Positions 32,471 to 41,962 of a stretch of 64,000 bases of DNA are shown in pieces (position 1 is the stretch's first letter; each line of letters begins with the position of its first letter). The stretch spans positions 3,705 through 67,704 of the forward strand of contig DATEDN010000177.1 in assembly GCA_035281645.1 (NCBI GenBank), in the 5' to 3' direction. The notes below the pieces were generated by a model. That model saw only the letters and a program-made list of their open reading frames with translations, had not been told where the DNA came from and did not search any database. The DNA comes from JACCTH01 sp035281645. GTDB taxonomy: Bacteria; Actinomycetota; Acidimicrobiia; Spongiisociales; ZC4RG35. Both the position numbers and the translations under genes were made by a program.

Positions 32471-33834
32471 CTGTCCTGATCAATCCGGCTACGACCGAGG
32501 CAATTGAGGAGGTCCCCACTTTCGGTCCGGCTGAAGTCGACGTAGCCGTACAGCGCGCCTGGGTAGCTTCTCGGCCCTGGAGCCACTCCTCGGTACGGGA
32601 GCGCCGCGACATCCTCAGGCGGCTCGGGGACTTGATTAGGCGTGATCACGAACGGCTGGCAAGGCTCGAATCGGTGAACACTGGAAAACCGATCAGCGCG
32701 GCCCGTGGCGAGATCGCGGCGGTTGCCGCCACCTTTGACTTCTATGCCGGGGTGACCGACAAATTCGGGGGCGAGACGATTCCTGGTAACGCCCGAGGCA
32801 CCCTCCTCACTTGGCGCCATCCCATCGGTGTCTGCGCGGCCATCGTGCCGTGGAATTTTCCGATGGTGATCGGCAGCTGGAAGGTCGCTCCCGCGCTGGC
32901 GATGGGCAACACCGTCGTCTTAAAGCCAGCAGAGGTGACACCGCTCTCTGCTCTCGCTCTGATCGAACTGGCGCTCGAAGCAGGGCTTCCCCATGGAGTC
33001 TTGAATGTTGTAACTGGGCAGGGCTCCGTCGCCGGCGAGGCCCTTATCAACCATCCTTTGGTTTCCAAGATCTCTTTCACGGGCTCGACTGAGGTAGGTC
33101 GGCGGGTGATGGAGGCCGCGGCGGCCACCATCAAGCGCGTGTCGCTGGAGCTGGGAGGGAAGTCGGCCAACATCGTCTTTGCAGACGCCGATCTCGATGC
33201 TTGCGTCGCCTCCTCGCTTTGGTCCGTCTACGACAACGCTGGTCAGGACTGCTGCGCACGAAGCCGGATGCTGGTCGAGCGCGGTGTCTACTCCGAGGTG
33301 GTGGAGCGCTTCGTTGCAGCCACCAGGGCGATCAAGCTCGGTGATCCCAGCCTCGACGAGACCGAGATGGGCCCACTGATCACCGCTGATCATCGCCAGC
33401 GGGTGGCGGGATACCTCCGAATCGGACTGGGAGAAGGTGCCACTATCGCGGTGGGCGGCGAGCAGCCCGATCTTCCCGGAAATTTCCTCACGCCAGCGGT
33501 AATGCTCGGCGTCGATACGAAGATGAAGGTTATGCAGGACGAAATCTTTGGGCCCGTGGTGGGGATCATCCCCTTCGACAACGAAGAGGAGGCAGTCCGG
33601 TTGGCCAACGATTCCATCTACGGCCTCTCTGGTTCGCTCTGGACCAGAGACATAGGTCGGGCTTTGCGGGTGGCCAAGGCCTTCGAAACCGGGATGATCT
33701 CGATCAATTCGTCATCGAGCGTCCATATCGAGGCACCCTTTGGTGGTGTCAAGCAGTCGGGTTTCGGGCGAGAGCAAGGCATGGCCGCCCTCGAGCAGTA
33801 CACGGAGCTCAAGACCGTCTTCATTGGGGAATAG
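32467..33834 (+). CDS. NAD(P)-dependent aldehyde dehydrogenase (amine-aldehyde type)
   Basis: 455 residues from ATG 32467, which overlaps the MerB-like stop (ATGA). The nucleotide region includes VPWNFPMVIGSWKVAPALA and FTGSTEVGRRVM. The catalytic Glu is in SLELGGKSANIV, and the catalytic Cys in NAGQDCCARSRML. The C-terminal PFGGVKQSGFGRE is typical of aminobutyraldehyde, betaine-aldehyde and gamma-glutamyl-aminobutyraldehyde dehydrogenases. It probably oxidises an amine-derived aldehyde, perhaps gamma-glutamylated. Two bases separate it from the amidotransferase gene. Confidence 0.92.
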   Translation: MTVLINPATTEAIEEVPTFGPAEVDVAVQRAWVASRPWSHSSVRERRDILRRLGDLIRRDHERLARLESVNTGKPISAARGEIAAVAATFDFYAGVTDKFGGETIPGNARGTLLTWRHPIGVCAAIVPWNFPMVIGSWKVAPALAMGNTVVLKPAEVTPLSALALIELALEAGLPHGVLNVVTGQGSVAGEALINHPLVSKISFTGSTEVGRRVMEAAAATIKRVSLELGGKSANIVFADADLDACVASSLWSVYDNAGQDCCARSRMLVERGVYSEVVERFVAATRAIKLGDPSLDETEMGPLITADHRQRVAGYLRIGLGEGATIAVGGEQPDLPGNFLTPAVMLGVDTKMKVMQDEIFGPVVGIIPFDNEEEAVRLANDSIYGLSGSLWTRDIGRALRVAKAFETGMISINSSSSVHIEAPFGGVKQSGFGREQGMAALEQYTELKTVFIGE

Positions 33835-33836
33835 TC

Positions 33837-34505
33837 ATCCGACTGGGCCTTCTTCTCAGCGACCACATTGCGTCCGACCTTCGTCACGATTTTGGTGACT
33901 ATCCGGAGATGTTCTCCCAGTTACTACCCAAGGTCGAGATCCGTCCCTTCGATCTCACCGTCGGAGACTTCCCGTCGGATCTCGAATCGATGGACGCCTG
34001 GGTGGGCGCCGGGTCCCGACACTCGGTGTACGACGACATCGAGTGGATCCATCGATTCAAGGCTCTTGTGCGACGAATCGACGCCGAGCGCCGCAAATAT
34101 GTCGGCGTTTGCTTCGGGGCGCAGATGATCGGAGAGGCCTTAGGAGGCAGGGTGACCCGAGCGCCCCAAGGCTGGCAAGTAGGTATTAAAGAAGCGGAAA
34201 TGGTCGACGGGGATCGCTTGCGAATCTTGCATTGCAATGCCGACCAGATCGTCGGCCTGGCCCCGGGCATGCGGGTCCTGGCTAGCGCTGATACCAACCC
34301 TGTCGAGATGGTGGCGGTAGGTGACCACATTCTCGGCATTCAGGGTCATCCCGAGTTCACCACAGATTTCGTGACTGCTTTGGTGGAACGGCGACGGGGG
34401 AGTTTGATCCCGGTCGAGGTGGCTGATGCCGGACTCGCCTCGATGAAGGTTGAGCCCGACACCGATCGACTTCGAGAGAGGATCGTTAGCTTCGTAACCT
34501 CTTAA
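33837..34505 (+). CDS. Class I glutamine amidotransferase (GMP-synthase-like), probable AUC start
   Basis: The first standard start is ATG 33909, but that removes the first strand of the fold. In frame upstream, ATC 33837 yields MRLGLLLSDHIASDLRHDFG, matching the usual N-terminus of this family, and an SD GGGGA (33826-33830) lies 6 nt before it. The protein would then have 222 residues. The nucleophile Cys is in YVGVCFGAQMIGEALGG and the His/Glu pair in GIQGHPEFTTDF. Such proteins hydrolyse gamma-glutamyl amides; next to the dehydrogenase it may release glutamate from a gamma-glutamyl intermediate, as PuuD does. An ATC start, or a base error in a normal ATG, is the simplest reading. Confidence 0.8.
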   Translation: MRLGLLLSDHIASDLRHDFGDYPEMFSQLLPKVEIRPFDLTVGDFPSDLESMDAWVGAGSRHSVYDDIEWIHRFKALVRRIDAERRKYVGVCFGAQMIGEALGGRVTRAPQGWQVGIKEAEMVDGDRLRILHCNADQIVGLAPGMRVLASADTNPVEMVAVGDHILGIQGHPEFTTDFVTALVERRRGSLIPVEVADAGLASMKVEPDTDRLRERIVSFVTS

Positions 34506-34699
34506 TTCCCGGTGGCCCCGGATAGGACGTACCGATTCCAATCGATCATCCCTGGATCGAGGTCGCCCACGACGTCGAGCAAATCGAGGTCGATCGGAAG
34601 AAGGCCAACATCCGGTACCAATGCCTTCTGCATGCGTCTGCGAACGGCGCCGTGGCCAAGGGATAGAACGAACCCCTCCAGCGGACTGAGTTGCTTCAT
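34502..34699 (-). CDS. Small hypothetical protein, 65 aa
   Basis: 65 residues from ATG 34699 (KQLSPLEGFVLSLGHGAVRR ... VGDLDPGMIDWNRYVLSGATGN). No family recognised; a mixed helical small protein without a membrane segment. It has a plausible own promoter on the minus strand (TTGCTT, 17 nt, TAGGGT) with the ATG about 7 nt after the -10, shared back-to-back with hxlR. Its end overlaps the amidotransferase end by 4 bp. Regulation together with the HxlR gene is inferred. Confidence 0.55.
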   Translation of the reverse strand: MKQLSPLEGFVLSLGHGAVRRRMQKALVPDVGLLPIDLDLLDVVGDLDPGMIDWNRYVLSGATGN

Positions 34700-34704
34700 A
34701 AAAC

Positions 34705-34750
34705 CCACCCTACCAGAGTGAGTTGCGTAAAGCAACCGAGTTGGTAGACT
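34705..34750. promoter_or_regulatory. Back-to-back promoters with dyad between the 65-aa gene and hxlR
   Basis: Plus strand: TTGCGT (34723-34728), 16 nt, TAGACT (34745-34750), with the hxlR ATG 8 nt later. Minus strand: TTGCTT, 17 nt, TAGGGT (34705-34710), with the ATG 7 nt later. Both -35 boxes fall in the perfect dyad GTTGC-GTAAA-GCAAC (34722-34736), so one bound HxlR dimer could control both. Both transcripts would be leaderless. Confidence 0.5.
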
Positions 34751-34757
34751 GCCCAAA

Positions 34758-35219
34758 ATGCCAGCCCGGAAGAGCCTCGAGGACCTGCAGTGTTCGGTTG
34801 CGAACACCGCCGAGCTGGTCGGTGACCAGTGGACAGTTTTGATCCTGCGCGACGCCTTCTTGGGCGTGAAGCGATTTGACGATTTCCAAGAGGACCTCGG
34901 GATCGCCCGCAACGTTCTCGCCGACCGGCTTTCCCGACTGGTAAAAGCCGAAATCCTCGTCACCCGCCTATACGAGGAACGACCTCCTCGTCACGAGTAT
35001 GTGTTGACCGAGAAAGGCAAGGACCTTCTCGACGTTTTGGTGGCTTTCCGTCGCTGGGGGGACAGGTGGAACGCCCCCGATGAGCGATTCATCCGACCTC
35101 TTCGTCACCTTGATTGCGGCGAAATCATGGAGGGGGTCATGTGCTGCAATCACTGCGGTCAGCCGCTGGATCATCGCAATGTGCGGGTGGAACCGTCCCT
35201 GGCTCCTGTTCTCCGTTGA
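34758..35219 (+). CDS. HxlR-family transcriptional regulator
   Basis: 153 residues. The HxlR winged helix is clear: CSVANTAELVGDQWTVLILRDAFLGVKRFDDF, GIARNVLADRLSRLVKAEIL, and the wing YEERPPRHEYVLTEKG. The C-terminal tail has CCNHCGQPLDHRNV with a CxxC that could bind metal or sense redox. HxlR proteins respond to aldehydes, electrophiles or redox cues. A dyad in the shared promoter is a likely binding site. The proximity to the aldehyde dehydrogenase operon is suggestive but not proof of a link. Confidence 0.92.
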   Translation: MPARKSLEDLQCSVANTAELVGDQWTVLILRDAFLGVKRFDDFQEDLGIARNVLADRLSRLVKAEILVTRLYEERPPRHEYVLTEKGKDLLDVLVAFRRWGDRWNAPDERFIRPLRHLDCGEIMEGVMCCNHCGQPLDHRNVRVEPSLAPVLR

Positions 35220-35229
35220 TTTAATCGAT

Positions 35230-35278
35230 TCTGTGGGCTCACAGATAGGCAGGGCCTATCTGCGAACCCTGGGTTCGC
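35230..35278 (+). repeat. Dispersed palindromic repeat, copy 3
   Basis: TCTGTGGGC (35230-35238), a perfect 9-bp stem CAGATAGGC/GCCTATCTG (35242-35262) with AGG loop, then the 17-nt palindrome GCGAACCCTGGGTTCGC (35262-35278). It stands 20 bp before clpB and after the hxlR stop. It is the most symmetrical of the four copies. Confidence 0.78.
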
Positions 35279-35298
35279 TCCTAAAGTTGGATTGATCC

Positions 35299-37887
35299 AT
35301 GGATCTTTCCAAGCTGACGACGCGTAGCCAGCAGGCGTTGGTCGCGGCCCGCGATCAAGCCACCGCACGCAATCACGGGGGCATCTATCCCGCCCATCTT
35401 CTCCGTGCCCTGGTGGCCCAAACGGAGGGTCTGGTGCTGCCGGTTCTACAAGCGCTCGGGATAGCTCCCAATGACGTTCGACAAGCGGCCGAAGTCGAGC
35501 TCAACAAGCTGCCTCAGGTCTACGGAGGAGCCGAGCCGCAAATGACCCAGGACCTGGCTCGCGTCCTCGAGGTGGCCGATCAGCAGCGGTCCGACTTCCG
35601 CGACGATTACATCTCAGTCGAGCATCTCCTTCTCGGCGTGGCCGAGAGCGCCGACGCGGCGGGGAAAGCCCTGCGCGAGCTCGGCGTCACCAAGAACGCC
35701 ATCCTCGATGCTCTCAAGGGGCTTCGAGGCAACCAGCGCATAACCACGGCCGACCCGGAAGCGACTTTTCAAGCCCTCGAGCAGTACGGGCGAGACCTCA
35801 CCGCCGTCGCCGAGCAGGGCAAGCTCGATCCAGTTATCGGTCGAGACGAGGAGATACGGCGGGTCATCCAAGTCCTTTCCCGACGGACCAAGAACAATCC
35901 GGTTCTGATCGGTGAGCCGGGAGTGGGCAAGACCGCCATTGTCGAAGGCCTGGCTGGCCGTATCGCCGACGGCGACGTTCCAGAGTCCCTGAAGGGCCGG
36001 CGGATAGTCGCCCTCGATCTGGGATCGATGTTGGCCGGCGCCAAATATCGGGGGGAGTTCGAGGAACGCCTCAAGGCGGTTCTCAACGAGATCAAGTCTT
36101 CGAGCGGACAAGTCATTACTTTCCTCGACGAGCTTCACACCGTGGTTGGAGCCGGAGCCGCCGAAGGGGCGATGGATGCTTCCAACATGCTCAAGCCCAT
36201 GCTCGCCCGCGGCGAGCTACGGATGATCGGCGCCACGACGCTCGACGAGTACCGCAAGCACATCGAGAAGGACGCCGCACTCGAACGGCGCTTTCAGCCG
36301 GTTCTGGTTGATGCGCCGACCGTCTCCGACACGATCGGGATCTTGCGCGGCTTGAAGGAGCGTTACGAGGTTCACCACGGCGTACGGATCACCGATTCCG
36401 CTCTAGTGGCGGCGGCCGTGCTTTCGGATCGCTACATCACTGCCCGCCACCTTCCTGACAAGGCGATCGACCTCATCGATGAGTCCGCCTCTCGTCTTCG
36501 AATCGAGATTGATTCGATGCCCGAAGAGATCGACGAGCTCACCCGTCGTCGGATCCAACTTGAAATCGAAAGAGAGGCACTGAAGAAGGAGTCGGATGCC
36601 GCTTCCCGGGAACGTCTCGCCAGCCTGGAAAAGGAACTGGCTGATCTCTCCGAACAGATAGAGGGTCTCACTGCTCGCTGGAACCTCGAGAAAGAGGCGA
36701 TCGCCTCGATCCGGGCGATCAAGGAGCAAATCGAAGAGAACCGGAGCCTGACGGAGCGGGCCGAGCGCGAGGGAGACCTGGCCAAGGCGGCCGAGCTTCG
36801 TTACGGGACTATGCGCGAGCTCGAGGCCAACCTCGCTCGCAAGCAAGAGGACTTGGAGAAGCTTCACTCCGAGGGACGGATGCTTTCGGAGGAGGTCACC
36901 GACGAAGACGTGGCCGGCGTGGTGGCGCGTTGGACCGGGATCCCGGTCTCGAAGCTGGTTCAAGGCGAGATGGAGAAGCTCATCCATCTCGAGGAGCAGC
37001 TGCACCGGCGGGTGATCGGCCAGGACCGAGCGGTTTCGGCGGTGGCGGACGCAGTTCGGCGCAACCGGGCCGGCCTGGCCGACCCCAACCGCCCGATTGG
37101 GTCATTTCTTTTTCTGGGGCCAACGGGAGTCGGGAAGACCGAGCTGGCCAGGGCGTTGGCTGAGTATCTCTTCGACGACCAGCGGGCGATGGTGCGCATC
37201 GATATGTCCGAGTACATGGAACGGCACGCAGTCAGCCGCCTCATTGGTGCTCCTCCTGGCTATGTCGGGTATGACGAGGGTGGCCAGCTCACCGAGGCGG
37301 TGCGCCGTCGTCCCTATTCGGTGATCTTGCTCGACGAGGTGGAGAAGGCCCATCAGGACGTTTTCAACGTGCTGTTACAGCTGCTCGACGACGGTCGACT
37401 AACCGACGGCCAGGGCCGTACGGTCGATTTCACCAACTCGGTCTTGATCATGACCTCGAACCTCGGCTCGGAGTTCATTCAGGAGGACTTGCCTGACGAG
37501 GTCGTCGAGGAACGAGTGATGAAGGCGGTGCGATCCCATTTCCGGCCCGAGTTCCTCAACCGGGTCGACGACATGATTGTCTTCCGGCGCCTGACCATGG
37601 AGCAGCTGCGGGAGATCGTCGATATCCAGCTGGAGGAACTGCGCGGCCGGCTGGCCGATCGTCACATCAACCTCGAGTTGACCGACGCCGCCAAGGCGCA
37701 CCTGGCGGAAGAAGGTTTCGACCCGGTCTACGGAGCCCGACCCTTGAAGCGGGTAATCCAACACCAGATTGCCGACCCGTTGGCAATGAAGATCCTCGCC
37801 GGCGAGTTCTCAGATGGCGACACGGTGACCGTCGATGCCCGCGGCGGCGAGCTCACTTTCGGGGCCTCTGAGGTTTTGCGGGTCTAG
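35299..37887 (+). CDS. clpB: ATP-dependent disaggregase ClpB
   Basis: 862 residues, full length. An N-terminal Clp_N double repeat (TTRSQQALVAARDQATARNH) is followed by AAA-1 with Walker A GEPGVGKTAIVEG and Walker B ITFLDELHTVVGAG. The coiled-coil middle domain spans about residues 405-525 (ELADLSEQIEGLTARWNLEK), which separates ClpB from ClpA/ClpC. AAA-2 has Walker A GPTGVGKTELARAL and Walker B VILLDEVEKAHQDVFN. It works with DnaK/DnaJ/GrpE to dissolve aggregates. The HspR-type HAIR sequence was not found upstream; a dispersed palindrome is there instead. Confidence 0.97.
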   Translation: MDLSKLTTRSQQALVAARDQATARNHGGIYPAHLLRALVAQTEGLVLPVLQALGIAPNDVRQAAEVELNKLPQVYGGAEPQMTQDLARVLEVADQQRSDFRDDYISVEHLLLGVAESADAAGKALRELGVTKNAILDALKGLRGNQRITTADPEATFQALEQYGRDLTAVAEQGKLDPVIGRDEEIRRVIQVLSRRTKNNPVLIGEPGVGKTAIVEGLAGRIADGDVPESLKGRRIVALDLGSMLAGAKYRGEFEERLKAVLNEIKSSSGQVITFLDELHTVVGAGAAEGAMDASNMLKPMLARGELRMIGATTLDEYRKHIEKDAALERRFQPVLVDAPTVSDTIGILRGLKERYEVHHGVRITDSALVAAAVLSDRYITARHLPDKAIDLIDESASRLRIEIDSMPEEIDELTRRRIQLEIEREALKKESDAASRERLASLEKELADLSEQIEGLTARWNLEKEAIASIRAIKEQIEENRSLTERAEREGDLAKAAELRYGTMRELEANLARKQEDLEKLHSEGRMLSEEVTDEDVAGVVARWTGIPVSKLVQGEMEKLIHLEEQLHRRVIGQDRAVSAVADAVRRNRAGLADPNRPIGSFLFLGPTGVGKTELARALAEYLFDDQRAMVRIDMSEYMERHAVSRLIGAPPGYVGYDEGGQLTEAVRRRPYSVILLDEVEKAHQDVFNVLLQLLDDGRLTDGQGRTVDFTNSVLIMTSNLGSEFIQEDLPDEVVEERVMKAVRSHFRPEFLNRVDDMIVFRRLTMEQLREIVDIQLEELRGRLADRHINLELTDAAKAHLAEEGFDPVYGARPLKRVIQHQIADPLAMKILAGEFSDGDTVTVDARGGELTFGASEVLRV

Positions 37888-37984
37888 GAAGAGCCTCCGT
37901 TTCAGACGGGCCGGGCAGGTTTCGAGCCCAACATTTAAGGGTATTTCTCGACCCGACTATTCACGCCCGGACGTATTACCGATT

Positions 37985-40900
37985 ATGAAGGTCACCCGAC
38001 GGTCCTTTCTGCAAGGGGGAGTTGCGGGAACGCTGGCGTGGTCGAGTCTGGGCTTTGACCTGCGACCAGCCCGATCTCTGATCAAAGAGTTGAAGATCAG
38101 CCGGGCGAGTGAGGTGCGTTCGGTCTGCCCCTACTGCGCCGTCGGATGCTCGATGATCGCTTACGTCGGCGGCGTCGGGGAGACTCAGAGCTTCAACACC
38201 ACACCCCATCTGATCCACATCGAGGGCGATCCTGACAGCCCGGTGAATGGTGGGTCGCTTTGCCCCAAGGGTGCCGCCACCATGCAGCTTGCCCTCTCCC
38301 AGGAGAGAATTCAGTATCCCCGCTATCGGGCGCCGGGGGCAAGCGAATGGACCCGGATCTCCTGGGACGAGGCTCTCGATCGTCTAGCCCGATTGATGAA
38401 GACCGCTCGCGACGAGCGCTTCGTCGCCACTGATGCCAATGGCAACACCGTCAACCGCAATGAGGGTTTTGCCTGGGGTGGTGGTGCCACCATCACCAAT
38501 GAAGAGGGTTACCTCGTCACCAAGATGATGCGGGCACTGGGGGTGGTGGGCCTAGAGCAACAGGCCCGGCTCTGACACGGCCCCACGGTGGTCAGTTTGG
38601 CCGCCACGTTTGGACGGGGGGCAATGACCAATCATTGGGTGGACTTCAAGAACTCGGATTTGTTCTTGGTGATTGGAGCCAACCCGGCCGAGAACCATCC
38701 CTGTGGTTGGAAGTGGGCCTTCCACGCCCGCGACCACCGCGGAGCCAGGATCATCCATGTCGATCCCCGCTTCACGCGCACGTCCGCCACCGCCGACAAA
38801 TGGGTGGCGATCCGAGCCGGCACCGACGTCGCCTTTTTCGGGGGAATGATCAGGCACATCCTCGAGAACCAGCTCTATCACGACGAATACGTCAAGCTTC
38901 ACACGAATGCCTCTTTCGTGGTGGCAGAGGGCTTCTCGTTCGAGGACGGCCTCTTCTCCGGATACGACGAGGGGAAGCGCGAATACGACACGTCCACGTG
39001 GGACTACGAACGTATGGCGCCAGCACCCACGGAAGGCGAGGAGGAGGCGCCCGCGGAGGGCTTCGCGGTCCGAGACCTTTCACTGCAGCACCCGCGTTCG
39101 GTGTTTCAACTTCTCAAGCAGCACTACGCCCGCTACACGCCGGAAGTGGTCGAGGAGGTCACCGGGATCCCTGCCGACGAATTCCTGGCGATCGCCGATG
39201 AATTCGGGGCCACCGGAGTCCCCGAAAAGGTCGGCAACATCGTCTATGCCGTGGGCCTGACGCATCACACCCAGGGCTCGCAGATGATTCGCGCCGCCGC
39301 CATCATCCAGCTTCTGTTGGGGAATATGGGCCGTCCCGGTGGGGGCATGAACGCCGAGCGGGGTCACGCCAACATCCAGGGCAACACCGACAACGCCCAA
39401 TCGTGGGAGATCCTCCCCGGCTACCTCGTGATCCCGCGGCCGGGCATGGAAACCCTCGACCAGTATGAGACGCCTGCCTCGCTCACCCAGATGGACGCAG
39501 GCTCGATCAACTTCTTCGGTTCGAACTACCGCAAGTTCATGGTCAGCCTGTTGAAGGCGTGGTACGGAGATTCGGCGCAGGCTGCCAACGAATTCCACTA
39601 CTCGTATCTCCCCAAGCCCGACAAGAACTGGTCCTGGATGACGTTCTACGCCGAAGCTCTGGCCGGTCGCTTGCACGGCCTCTTCAACAGTGGCATGTCG
39701 AGTGTCAACATTGGCCCCGACTCCAACCGAGTTATCCAAGCCCTTTCACAGCTCAAGTGGCTGGTGGTGATGGATCCCTTCCCCACCGCCTCCTCTGAGT
39801 TCTGGCATGGCGATGGAGTCGATCCGGCGTCGGTCGACACCGAGGTGTTCTTCCTCCCCACCACCCACTGGATCGAGAAGGGAGGAGCCTTTGTCAACTC
39901 TGGCCGCTGGACCCAGTGGAAACACGCCGCCCTGCCCGCCGAAGGTGATGCCAAAGACGACGCTTACATCCTTTCCCAACTACTGCTTCGGTTGCAAGAC
40001 CTTTACCGCGCCGAAGGCGGCGCTTTTCCCGATCCCATCCTTGATCTGAGCTGGCCCTATTCCAATCCGAACAACCCTCCTCTCGAGGAGGTTTCTCAGG
40101 AGATCAACGGCCGCGACCTCACTACCGGGACTCAGCTGGCCACATTCAACGACGCCAAGGACGACGGATCCACCGCCATCGGCAACTGGCTCTATACCGG
40201 CTCCTGGACCGAGGAAGGCAACATGATGGACCGGCGGGGAACGGACGATCCCACCGGCCTCGGCTTCTTTCACAATTGGGCCTGGTCGTGGCCGGCCAAT
40301 CGACGGGTGCTCTACAACCGGGCCTCGGCCGACGCCGACGGACGCCCTTGGGACGCCACTCGTCCCGGCATCGTTTGGAACGGCCAAACCTGGAAGGGCG
40401 ATGTTCCCGATTTCACACCCGACTCGCCGCCTTCGGAGGGCAAGGGCGCCTTCATCATGACCGGGGAAGGGGTGGCCCGGATCTTCGCTCCCGGGTCTCT
40501 GATGATGGACGGTCCGATCCCCGAGCACTACGAGCCGGTCGAATCCCCGGTCGAAAACGTGCTCAGCCCTACCCGGCGCGTACCGACCACGATCCTTTAC
40601 GAAGGGGTCGCCGCCAGTTTTGCCGACGACGACAGTGAGTTCCCCTATGTCGCCACGACCTATCGGGTGACCGAGCACGAGCACTTCGTCACCCAGTACG
40701 TCCCCTATTTGGTGGAAGCGATGCCCGACTTCTTCATCGAGCTCCCCCGAGAACTTGCCAGCGAGAAAGGGATCAGCGACCTAGATCAGGTGCGGGTCAG
40801 TTCCAAACGCGGGCACGTCCAGGGGGTTGCCTTGGTCACCAAGCGCATGCGACCCCTGCGGCTGGGCAACAAGGTGGTCTATCAGGTGGGGATACCTGTC

Positions 40901-41035
40901 CACTGGCACCCGACCGGAGGCCACGGCAAGGGGAACACCGCTCAGATGGTCAACCTCCTCACCCCTTATGTGGGCGATGGCACCACGGTCACCCCTGAGT
41001 TCAAGGCTTTCCTGGTCAATGTCGAGAGGGCGTAA
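37985..41035 (+). CDS. fdnG: Formate dehydrogenase-N alpha subunit, selenocysteine enzyme
   Basis: Reading the TGA at 38573-38575 as selenocysteine joins two in-frame halves into 1016 residues, with Sec at 197 (E. coli FdnG has Sec196). The Tat signal is TRRSFLQGG. The [4Fe-4S] ligands are in CPYCAVGC and SLCPKGAA. Around the active site the sequence QARL-U-HGPTVVSLAATFGRG is nearly identical to known FdnG proteins. The enzyme oxidises formate at a molybdenum or tungsten bis-MGD centre outside the membrane and passes electrons to the beta and gamma subunits encoded next. A SECIS-like hairpin lies at 38587-38605. The start is the ATG directly before the Tat motif. Confidence 0.96.
38587..38605 (+). 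promoter_or_regulatory. SECIS-like hairpin of fdnG
   Basis: GGUGGUC (38587-38593) pairs with GGCCGCC (38599-38605), seven pairs including two G-U, leaving loop AGUUU. The loop starts 19 nt after the TGA and has the GU apex typical of bacterial SECIS elements. Confidence 0.75.
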
Positions 41036-41038
41036 TCG

Positions 41039-41962
41039 ATGACCACTACCGATCTCGGGCTGACAATTAGGAGGCAGTCGGCCACTCCTGCCTCCGGCAC
41101 CAACATCCGGCGGGATCATTCGACCCCTGCCCTCGAAATTTCGAAGCTGGTCGACATCGACCTCTGCATCGGGTGCAAGGCCTGCGAGGTTGCCTGCAAG
41201 GAATGGAATGACCTTCAGGTAGAGGAGACCCACCTCTTCTCCGGTTACCAGAGCCACCCCGATCTCACTCCCCACACCTGGGATCTCATGCGCTTCAACG
41301 AGGTGGAGCTGGCCGGCGGCGCCCTGGCGTGGCTTATCCGGAAGGACTCCTGTCTCCACTGTGAGGAGCCGGGATGCCTCCTCGCCTGTCCGGCCCCGGG
41401 GGCGGTAATCCAGTACGAGAACGGCATCGTCGATTTCAACCAGGATGCCTGTATCGGCTGTCAGTACTGCGTGAGCGGCTGCCCCTTCGACATTCCCCGC
41501 TTCGACACCGTGACCAAGAAGGTCTACAAGTGCACGCTTTGCATCGACCGGGTCTCGACCGGCCTCGAACCGGCTTGTGTCAAGGCCTGTCCCACCGGTG
41601 CGATCCGGTTTGGGACCAAAGAAGACATGCTCGCCTACGGGAACGAGAAGGTCGAAAAGCTCAAGGCCCGCGGATTCACGGAGGCGACGCTCTACGACCC
41701 GGTCGGCGTCGGGGGGCTGCACATGATGTATGTGGTACCGCGAGGGGAGATCCTCGAGCAGTACGGATTGCCGGTCGACCCCACGGTCACCGCCCCTACG
41801 AGCTTTCCCTCCCTCATCGGGGCCCTTCGCAAAGTTGGAGCGACAGCGAGCTGGGCCGGTTTGCTGGCCGCGGCGGTCTACTTCCTCAAAACCGGCAAGC
41901 GATATCCGCCGCCCGAGGAAGAGGCGGTGGCGGCGGCTTATGAGAAAGCACCGCATGGCTGA
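41039..41962 (+). CDS. fdnH: Formate dehydrogenase-N beta subunit (iron-sulfur)
   Basis: 307 residues. Four cysteine groups for [4Fe-4S] clusters are present: CIGCKACEVACKEW, CLHCEEPGCLLACP, CIGCQYCVSGCPFD and CTLCIDRV...CVKACPTGA. A C-terminal membrane helix (ASWAGLLAAAVYFL) anchors it. It passes electrons from FdnG to the cytochrome subunit. It starts 3 bp after fdnG and overlaps the fdnI start. Confidence 0.96.
   Translation: MTTTDLGLTIRRQSATPASGTNIRRDHSTPALEISKLVDIDLCIGCKACEVACKEWNDLQVEETHLFSGYQSHPDLTPHTWDLMRFNEVELAGGALAWLIRKDSCLHCEEPGCLLACPAPGAVIQYENGIVDFNQDACIGCQYCVSGCPFDIPRFDTVTKKVYKCTLCIDRVSTGLEPACVKACPTGAIRFGTKEDMLAYGNEKVEKLKARGFTEATLYDPVGVGGLHMMYVVPRGEILEQYGLPVDPTVTAPTSFPSLIGALRKVGATASWAGLLAAAVYFLKTGKRYPPPEEEAVAAAYEKAPHG

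Noticed and set aside
35220..35298. HspR HAIR operator before clpB
   Set aside because: No CTTGAGT-N7-ACTCAAG or close variant was found; the palindrome there belongs to the dispersed repeat.
37985..41035. Treating the formate dehydrogenase alpha gene as two genes or a pseudogene
   Set aside because: The TGA lies exactly at the known Sec position with HGPT following, and a SECIS-like hairpin is present.
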